NCBI GenBank assembly: GCA_963811265.1
Contig: CAWEQS010000026.1
Location: 62,001 to 126,000 of the forward strand
Origin: JAOUJD01 sp963811265
GTDB taxonomy: Bacteria > Pseudomonadota > Gammaproteobacteria > Burkholderiales > Burkholderiaceae_F
Length of the DNA stretch: 64,000 bases
Direction of reading: 5' to 3'
How positions within the stretch are numbered: the first letter of the stretch is position 1; every line of letters starts with the position of its first letter. The position numbers were made by a program, and so were the translations under genes. Shown one piece after another: positions 58,730 to 64,000 of the stretch. The notes beneath the pieces are model-generated. The model searched no databases. It saw nothing but the letters and a program-made list of their open reading frames with translations, and was not told where the DNA came from.

Positions 58730-59422
58730 ATGAGACCGACCTTCCGACTGGCTCCAGTGGCCGTCATCGTGATGCTCGCAGGCGCTGCAATCCCCAGCGC
58801 TGCCCAAGTGGCCGCTCCGCCCGCCGCTCCGGCTGCCGCTCCGTCCGCCGCTCCGGCTGCCGCCCCCCTGCCCACGTCTCCGGCCAAGAAGGAGCTCGTG
58901 AAGAAGGCCCTGCAGCTGCAGCAGGCGGGCATCGAGAGCATCGGTGTCGCGATGGCCAACCAGGCCGCCGGCCAGTTGCTGCAGATCGTCACGCCGGCCA
59001 TCACGCGCCTGCCCGAGGACAAGCGCATGGGCGTGGCCACCGAACTGCAGGCGGAGGTGCGGAAGTTCCAGGGCGAAGTGGTGCCGATCCTGCGCGCGAG
59101 CGCGACGAAGTGGGCGCCATCGACGCTCGGCACCGCGCTCGAGGAAAAGCTGACCGAGAACGAGCTGAAGACCTTGATTGCGTGGCTCGAGTCGCCGGTC
59201 AGCCGCAAGTATCAGCAGCTCTCCGGAGAGGCGCAGCAGGCGCTGACGCAGAAGATCGTCGCCGAGACCCGGCCGCAGATCGAGCCGAAGCTGAAGGCGC
59301 TCGAACAGGCGATGATGGCCAAGCTCAAGACGGCATCGGCGGCGGCGTCACCGTCCGCGCCGTCACCGTCCGCGCCGTCGCCGGCCGCGCCGAAACCCGC
59401 CGAGTCATCGCCGAAGAAGTAG
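58730..59422 (+). CDS. Exported DUF2059-like protein with Ala/Pro-rich ends
   Basis: A 230-residue exported protein. The signal peptide is APVAVIVMLAGAAIPSAAQ. An Ala/Pro linker follows, then a helical domain of about 150 residues (SPAKKELVKKALQLQQAGIESIGVAMANQ, then EEKLTENELKTLIAWLESPVSRKYQQLSGEAQQAL), then a second Ser/Ala/Pro low-complexity tail. The pattern of helix pairs with LIAWLESPVSRKY fits DUF2059-type periplasmic proteins. The ATG at 58730 lies 5 bp after an AGGAA site. Function is unknown. Confidence 0.75.
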   Translation: MRPTFRLAPVAVIVMLAGAAIPSAAQVAAPPAAPAAAPSAAPAAAPLPTSPAKKELVKKALQLQQAGIESIGVAMANQAAGQLLQIVTPAITRLPEDKRMGVATELQAEVRKFQGEVVPILRASATKWAPSTLGTALEEKLTENELKTLIAWLESPVSRKYQQLSGEAQQALTQKIVAETRPQIEPKLKALEQAMMAKLKTASAAASPSAPSPSAPSPAAPKPAESSPKK

Positions 59423-59602
59423 CGAACCCCTCGGGATTCCAGAGTCCACGAAGAAGCCGAGGGCGGCTGCCCGTCCTCGGCGCGGCACCGGCCTATTGGC
59501 CTGTTAGGAAAATTGAATTGGAGTAACGCAATCGATAGCTTCAGACTTCGCCCTGTTCGGACTTCATTCCCTCTCACCAATCCATCCAACAGGACGAAAG
59601 CA

Positions 59603-60166
59603 ATGGCAATCATCAATACCCAGGTCCAGCCTTTCAAGGCCCAGGCGTTCCACAACGGCAAGTTCGTCGAGGTCACCGACCAGTCGATCAAGGGCAAGTG
59701 GTCCGTGTTCGTCTTCATGCCGGCGGCGTTCACGTTCAACTGCCCGACCGAGGTCGAGGACGCGGCGGACAACTACCACATGTTCCAGTCGCTCGGCGCC
59801 GAGGTCTACATCGTCACGACCGACACGCATTTCGCGCACAAGGTGTGGCACGAAACCAGCCCGGCGGTGAAGAAGGCGAAGTTCCCGCTGGTCGGCGATC
59901 CGACCCACACGCTGACGCGGATGTTCGGCGTGCACATCGACGAGGAAGGCCTGGCGCTGCGCGGCACGTTCGTCGTCAACCCGGACGGCGTGGTCAAGAC
60001 CGCCGAGATCCACGACAACGCGATTGCGCGCGACGTCAAGGAAACGCTGCGCAAGCTGCAGGCCGCGCAGTACGTCGCGAAGAACCCGGGCCAGGTCTGC
60101 CCTGCCAAGTGGCAGGAAGGCGCGAAGACGATCGCGCCGTCGCTCGACCTCGTCGGCAAGATCTAG
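59603..60166 (+). CDS. ahpC: Alkyl hydroperoxide reductase C (peroxiredoxin)
   Basis: Typical 2-Cys peroxiredoxin of 187 residues that reduces hydrogen peroxide, organic peroxides and peroxynitrite in the cytoplasm. The peroxidatic cysteine is in FMPAAFTFNCPTEVEDAADNY (P-x(3)-T-x(2)-C), and the resolving cysteine is in NPGQVCPAKWQEG. VSVDTHFAHKVWHETSP-like sequence (here IVTTDTHFAHKVWHETSP) and GVVKTAEIHDNAIARDVKETLRKLQAAQYV match AhpC closely. The ATG at 59603 is preceded by AGGACG. A weak promoter (TTGAAT, 17 bp, TAGCTT at 59513-59541) lies upstream. ahpF follows after 70 bp. Confidence 0.97.
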   Translation: MAIINTQVQPFKAQAFHNGKFVEVTDQSIKGKWSVFVFMPAAFTFNCPTEVEDAADNYHMFQSLGAEVYIVTTDTHFAHKVWHETSPAVKKAKFPLVGDPTHTLTRMFGVHIDEEGLALRGTFVVNPDGVVKTAEIHDNAIARDVKETLRKLQAAQYVAKNPGQVCPAKWQEGAKTIAPSLDLVGKI

Positions 60167-60185
60167 TCGTTCGTTGTGTTGAATA

Positions 60186-60209
60186 CGCCGCCGGCGTCCG
60201 CCGGCGGCG
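60186..60209 (+). promoter_or_regulatory. GC-rich hairpin between ahpC and ahpF
   Basis: A 9-bp perfect stem CGCCGCCGG / CCGGCGGCG with a 6-base loop, placed 20 bp after the ahpC stop and 28 bp before the ahpF start. It is followed by CTCCCTTTCCC rather than a T-run, so it could act as a partial attenuator or as a 3' stabiliser that gives more AhpC than AhpF. Confidence 0.55.
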
Positions 60210-60236
60210 CTCCCTTTCCCGACTCCTGGACACCCC

Positions 60237-61841
60237 ATGTTGGACGACACCCTGAAGACCCAACTCGCCGGCTACCTGCAGCGCCTCACGCAGCCGGTCG
60301 AGATCGTCGCCTCGCTCGACGAGCGCGCCGCCTCGGGCGAGATGCGCGAGCTGCTCGACGAGATCGCGGCGCTGAGTCCGCTGCTCCGGGTCCGGCACGA
60401 CGGCGCCGACGCGCGGCGCCCGTCGTTCTCGATCAGCCGGGCCGGCCACGACATGGGCGTGCGGTTCGCGGCGATCCCGATGGGCCACGAGTTCACGTCG
60501 CTCGTGCTTGCGCTGCTGCAGGCCGGCGGTCACCCGCCGAAGCTCGAGCCCGAAGTCATCGAGCAGATCCAGGCGCTCGAGGGCGACTTCGCCTTCGAGA
60601 CGTACATGTCGCTGACCTGCCACAACTGCCCCGACGTCGTGCAGGCGCTGAACCTGATGGCCGTGCTCAACCCGCGCATCCGCCACGTCGCAATCGACGG
60701 CGCGCTGTTCCAGGACGAGGTCGAGGCACGCCAGGTCATGGCGGTGCCGGCGATCTACCTGAACGGCCAGCCGTTCGGTTCGGGCCGGATGGAGATCGGC
60801 GAGATCCTCGCGAAGATCGACACCGGCGCAGCGGCGCGCAATGCCGCGAAGCTCGCGGGCAAGGACGTGTTCGACGTGCTGATCGTCGGCGGCGGCCCGG
60901 CCGGCGCGGCGGCCGCGGTGTACGCGGCGCGCAAGGGCATCCACACCGGCATCGTCGCCGAGCGGCTCGGCGGCCAGACCCTCGACACGCTCGGCATCGA
61001 GAACTTCATTTCGGTCCTCGAGACCGAGGGACCGAAGTTCGCCGCCGCGCTCGAGGCGCACGCGCGCCGCTACGACGTCGACATCATCGGCGGCCAGCGC
61101 GTCGAAGCGCTGCAGCCGGCGTCGGCGCCGGGCGGCGCCGCCACGTTGACGCTCGCCAACGGCGCGCAACTGAAGGCCCGCACGGTGATCCTCTCCACCG
61201 GCGCTCGCTGGCGCAACGTGAACGTGCCGGGCGAACAGGAGTACCGCAACAAGGGCGTGGCGTACTGCCCGCACTGCGACGGTCCGCTGTTCAAGGGCCG
61301 GAAGGTCGCGGTGATCGGCGGCGGCAATTCAGGCGTCGAGGCGGCGATCGACCTCGCCGGCGTCGTCGAGCACGTCACGCTGATCGAGTTCGCCGAACGG
61401 TTGAAGGCGGACGCGGTGCTGGTGAGCAAGCTGAAGAGCCTGCCGAACGTGACGATCCACACGAACGCGCAGACCACCGAGATAACGGGCGACGGCCAGA
61501 AGGTGAACGGGCTGCGCTACCGCGACCGCGCAACGGGAACGGAGCACGCGGTCGAACTTGCCGGCGTCTTCGTGCAGATCGGCCTCGTCCCCAACACCGA
61601 GTGGCTGCAGGGCGCCGTCCAACTGTCGAAGTTCGGCGAGATCGTGGTCGACGCGAAGGGCGCGACGAGCGCACCCGGCGTGTTCGCTGCGGGCGACGCG
61701 ACGACGACGCCGTTCAAGCAGATCATCATTGCGGCCGGGGACGGCGCGAAGGCGGCGCTGTCCGCGTTCGACCACCTGATCCGCCATGGCGACCACGGGC
61801 CGGCAATTGCGGCCCCGGTCCCGGAAGTGATCGCCGCGTAA
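60237..61841 (+). CDS. ahpF: Alkyl hydroperoxide reductase F (flavoprotein)
   Basis: NADH-dependent flavoprotein of 534 residues that re-reduces AhpC. The N-terminal tandem thioredoxin-like domain holds the disulfide MSLTCHNCPDVVQALNLMAV. The FAD domain begins FDVLIVGGGPAGAAAAVYAARKG. The thioredoxin-reductase-type disulfide is VAYCPHCDGPLFKGRKVAVIGGGNSGVEAAIDLAG, joined to the NADH site. It ends GVFAAGDATTTPFKQIIIAAGDGAKAALSAFDHL. The length and domain order are normal for AhpF. It is co-transcribed with ahpC across a hairpin. Confidence 0.97.
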   Translation: MLDDTLKTQLAGYLQRLTQPVEIVASLDERAASGEMRELLDEIAALSPLLRVRHDGADARRPSFSISRAGHDMGVRFAAIPMGHEFTSLVLALLQAGGHPPKLEPEVIEQIQALEGDFAFETYMSLTCHNCPDVVQALNLMAVLNPRIRHVAIDGALFQDEVEARQVMAVPAIYLNGQPFGSGRMEIGEILAKIDTGAAARNAAKLAGKDVFDVLIVGGGPAGAAAAVYAARKGIHTGIVAERLGGQTLDTLGIENFISVLETEGPKFAAALEAHARRYDVDIIGGQRVEALQPASAPGGAATLTLANGAQLKARTVILSTGARWRNVNVPGEQEYRNKGVAYCPHCDGPLFKGRKVAVIGGGNSGVEAAIDLAGVVEHVTLIEFAERLKADAVLVSKLKSLPNVTIHTNAQTTEITGDGQKVNGLRYRDRATGTEHAVELAGVFVQIGLVPNTEWLQGAVQLSKFGEIVVDAKGATSAPGVFAAGDATTTPFKQIIIAAGDGAKAALSAFDHLIRHGDHGPAIAAPVPEVIAA

Positions 61842-61856
61842 CGGCCGCGGGCCGTT
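61840..61856 (+). terminator. Weak terminator hairpin after ahpF
   Basis: Perfect 7-bp stem AACGGCC/GGCCGTT with a 3-base loop starting at the ahpF stop and followed by only three T residues. The same hairpin would also face the small minus-strand gene ending at 61878. Confidence 0.4.
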
Positions 61857-61877
61857 TGGCGAAACGCGCGGGTTCGG

Positions 61878-62030
61878 TCAGCTCGAGAAGACCGACCGCG
61901 CGGCGACCCAGGCGAGCAGCGCGATGCTGCCGCCGACACCGGCGATCGTCGCGCGGATCGAAATCGTGTCGTAGAACTCGAGGAAACGTCGCTCCCGTTT
62001 GCGACGGCGCTTCATCCCACTGCTGCTCAT
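61878..62030 (-). CDS. Small basic single-helix membrane protein (50 residues)
   Basis: A 50-residue frame with ATG at 62030 preceded by TGAGG. The N-terminal half is very basic (MKRRRKRERRFLEFYDTISI) and the C-terminal half is a hydrophobic helix (ATIAGVGGSIALLAWVAARSV). The strong positive charge before the helix predicts an N-in orientation. No family is recognised. It is convergent with ahpF. Confidence 0.55.
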   Translation of the reverse strand: MSSSGMKRRRKRERRFLEFYDTISIRATIAGVGGSIALLAWVAARSVFSS

Positions 62031-62179
62031 GCGGACCTCAGGATCGGTGCGTTGCCACCAATCTTCCGTGAGCTCCCGTGAGCGTGGTATGGCCGTTCAT
62101 CCTTTCCGTCGACCCGGCCCGATGGACGGCGCTCGATGAGGGCGATTCGCAACAGCCGAGCGAAGTGAGGAAGAGCGCA

Positions 62180-62365
62180 CTAACGGCGGTGTGGTCTCTT
62201 GCGAACCGGGATCGGCATCGACAACGCCCAGGTGGGCTGGTACTTGCGGACCGCGGCCGCCGGATCGGCGAAGACTTCCTTCCTGGCCGCTTCGTACAGC
62301 GACTGAAGCATCCTGCACTGGCCGGCGCGAACCGGTCTGCCACTCGCCTTGTCGATGCTCGCCAT
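62180..62365 (-). CDS. Small protein of unknown function (61 residues)
   Basis: A 61-residue frame with ATG at 62365 and a very strong AGGAGGAA ribosome site 6-7 bp upstream. The sequence (DKASGRPVRAGQCRMLQSLYEAARKEVFADPAAAVRKYQPTW onward) is soluble, with one cysteine and a basic tail. No family is recognised; the ribosome site is the main evidence. About 150 bp of non-coding DNA separates it from the small membrane-protein gene downstream. Confidence 0.5.
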   Translation of the reverse strand: MASIDKASGRPVRAGQCRMLQSLYEAARKEVFADPAAAVRKYQPTWALSMPIPVRKRPHRR

Positions 62366-62563
62366 GTCTTCCTCCTCGTTCAACATCGGCGATGAACGCG
62401 GCAAGGGCAAGCTCCGGCGCGCTTTCTCCGTGACTCACGTCAATGCCGCCGGGAGCGCGCCGGATCGCGGCCGTCGTCGCAACCGACGCCACGACGCAGC
62501 GATGCCCGGAAGGTTGATCGAGATCATTTCCTGAAGTCACCCACGGCGAGCCGCCGCGGGGCA

Positions 62564-64000
62564 TCACGCCGGTGCCGCAGTCGGCGCCGCCTCTCGCTGC
62601 TGCTGCAACTCCCGGTAGCGCTCGATCGCTGCGCGCGCGTTGAACAGCATCCGCTCGCGGCCCAGCCGGTCGGCCAGCCCGGAGTGCCTCACCGTCTCGA
62701 GCACGCCAGGATTCAGGCCCACGAGCCAGACTTCCACGCCCGACTCGGTCAGGCGCTTCTCGCCCTCGATCAGCGACTGCAGCGCGGAGTACTCGAGATC
62801 GGGGACACGGCTCATGTCCAGCGCCAGCACGCGCGGAGCGTGCTGCACGACCAGGTCGCGGATGGTCTCCCGGACGTAATCCGAGTTCACGAAGAACAGC
62901 CGTCCCTCGGGCCGGATGATCAGCAGGCCCTCGAACGTCTCGTCGTCGGGATGCTCGGGGGACAGCGGCCGCAGCACGTCGGCGCCCCGCTTGCGACCGA
63001 TGACCGATACCCGCGGGTGCGAGGTCTGGCTCGCGAGCCCGATCATCGACACGATGATCGCCACCACGATGCCCTTCAGCGTGCCGAACAGCAGGACGCC
63101 GACGCAGGCGGCCAGCGCCCAGCGGAACTCCATCGTTCGCACTTTCCGGATCGCGCGGAATTCCACCGGCTGGATGAGCCCGATGGAGTAGACGATGACC
63201 ACCGCAGCGAGCGTGGCGTTCGGCATCAGGCCCAGCAGCGGCGCCAGCAGCAGCATCGTGGCGAGAGCGGCGGCGGCGGTCACCATCGAAGCGCGCTGCG
63301 ACTGTCCGCCGGCCGAGCGCACGACGGCGGTCTGCGACGTTCCGCCACCGGCCGGCATCGCACCGAACAGGGCGCCGCCGAGGTTGGCGGCGCCCGTGGC
63401 GACGAGTTCGCGGTTGGCGTTGATCGCGGGGTCGGACGGCCGGGCGAAGGCGCGGCCCGCGGCGATGGTCTCCGTGAAGCTCATCAGCGCGATGCCGAGC
63501 GCACCCGGCACGAGCTCGGTGACGAGCTGAAGGTCAGGGAAGGTCAACGCCGGGAAACCCCTGCGGGATCGTTCCGACGATGGAGACGCCCATCGCGTGC
63601 AGCCCCAGCAGCCAGGACGCGGCGATGGCGCCGCCCACCGCGACGAGCGGCGCCGGCGAGTGCGGCCACAACCGCTCCATGCCGATCAGGATCACGAACG
63701 TCGCCGCGGCCACGGCGAGCGTCACGAGTGAAGCTTCGGGCAGGTGCTGCGCGAGGCTCAGCGCGTCGCGGAAGAAGCCCGCCTTCTCGATGTGGAGCCC
63801 GAGCAGCTTGGGCACCTGGTCGAGCACGATCACGAGCCCGATGCCCGCCTTGAATCCCGTCAGCACCGGCGCCGAAATGAAGTTGGCCACGAACCCCAGC
63901 CGCAGCAGGCGCGCCGCAAGCAGCATGACGCCGACGAGCGCCGTGAGCGTCGCCGTGGCCGCGAGGAGCTGGGCCGGATTGCCGTCCGGCACGGCGAGTC
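62564..64000 (-). CDS. SulP-family anion permease with STAS domain, partial (one frameshift)
   Basis: Inner-membrane SulP/SLC26-type transporter (sulfate, bicarbonate or related anion). Membrane parts visible are VANFISAPVLTGFKAGIGLVIVLDQVPKLLG, then LGIALMSFTETIAAGRAFA, then NLGGALFGAMPAGGGTSQTAVVRSAGGQSQRASMVT, the SulP core motif. A C-terminal STAS domain follows (RLFFVNSDYVRETIRDLVV, then VLALDMSRVPDLEYSALQSLIEG). The frame shifts near 63540 between GFPGVDLP and the helix starting TFPDLQLV. The N-terminus, with the first helices and the start codon, lies beyond the right edge. The anion is undetermined. Confidence 0.9.

Noticed and set aside
59531..59550. Possible OxyR half-site (ATAG) upstream of ahpC
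   Set aside because: Only a single ATAG element is present, without the spaced CTAT partner needed for an OxyR site.

Overview
The window is very GC-rich, densely packed DNA. It looks like the chromosome of a betaproteobacterium, most likely in or near Burkholderiales. The support is the gene content: a phasin with a PhaR-like operator arrangement, a PDH operon aceE-aceF-lpdA whose E3 carries its own lipoyl domain, a BPH-type proteasome homologue (a family described from betaproteobacteria), a fused kinase/acetyltransferase ArgA, a DedA-rhodanese fusion and HrpA. There is no CRISPR array, rRNA, tRNA or intact insertion sequence. The genus cannot be fixed from this sequence.

Layout. 1-3.9 kb: a minus-strand operon (HDAC-family deacetylase, EamA exporter, thioesterase, nitroreductase, tartrate dehydrogenase running off the left edge). 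4.1-5.1 kb: a PHA-granule phasin with a sigma70 promoter bracketed by two identical-architecture inverted repeats, followed by a non-coding stretch and a strong terminator. 5.1-18.3 kb: a complete Flp/Tad type IVc pilus locus on the minus strand (flp, tadV, AAA ATPase, cpaB, cpaC secretin, lipoprotein, tadG, two tadE-like, tadZ, tadA, tadB, tadC, tadD). 18.5-24.7 kb: five tightly packed minus genes (beta-propeller, polysaccharide deacetylase, sterol-desaturase-like hydroxylase, MoaB/CinA-like protein, hybrid histidine kinase). 24.9-28.6 kb: lipoprotein, prolyl oligopeptidase and TPR protein on plus. 28.8-36.0 kb: housekeeping genes (hrpA, argA, yggX, rpiA with two coupled small genes). 36.3-44.3 kb: an accessory region with small exported proteins, a truncated methyltransferase, a partial duplicate of a neighbouring FAD oxidoreductase, a possible transposase scar, a DedA-rhodanese fusion, a ScyD-like propeller and a G8-domain protein. 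44.5-51.1 kb: the pyruvate dehydrogenase operon with the proteasome homologue inserted between E2 and E3. 51.4-54.4 kb: a PAS histidine kinase/FixJ-type regulator pair transcribed divergently from PDH. 54.5-64 kb: folD, an M3 oligopeptidase, a ROK sugar kinase, ahpC-ahpF, small membrane proteins and a SulP transporter running off the right edge.

How the genes work together. Three functional blocks stand out: pyruvate oxidation (PDH) with an adjacent two-component system, carbon storage (phasin), and surface attachment (Tad pilus plus a neighbouring signalling and surface-chemistry operon). AhpC/AhpF forms a complete peroxide-reducing pair.

Quality warning. Many genes are broken by single-base frameshifts, including ones expected to be essential or strongly conserved (aceE, lpdA, hrpA). 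Several are best explained by one-base indels in short G/C runs, so sequencing or assembly error is the default explanation. The density is much higher inside the tad locus (worst at 10.8-13.0 kb) than elsewhere, so local low-quality sequence, or real decay of that locus, has to be resolved before interpreting it. For broken genes the coordinates given span the whole reconstructed gene.
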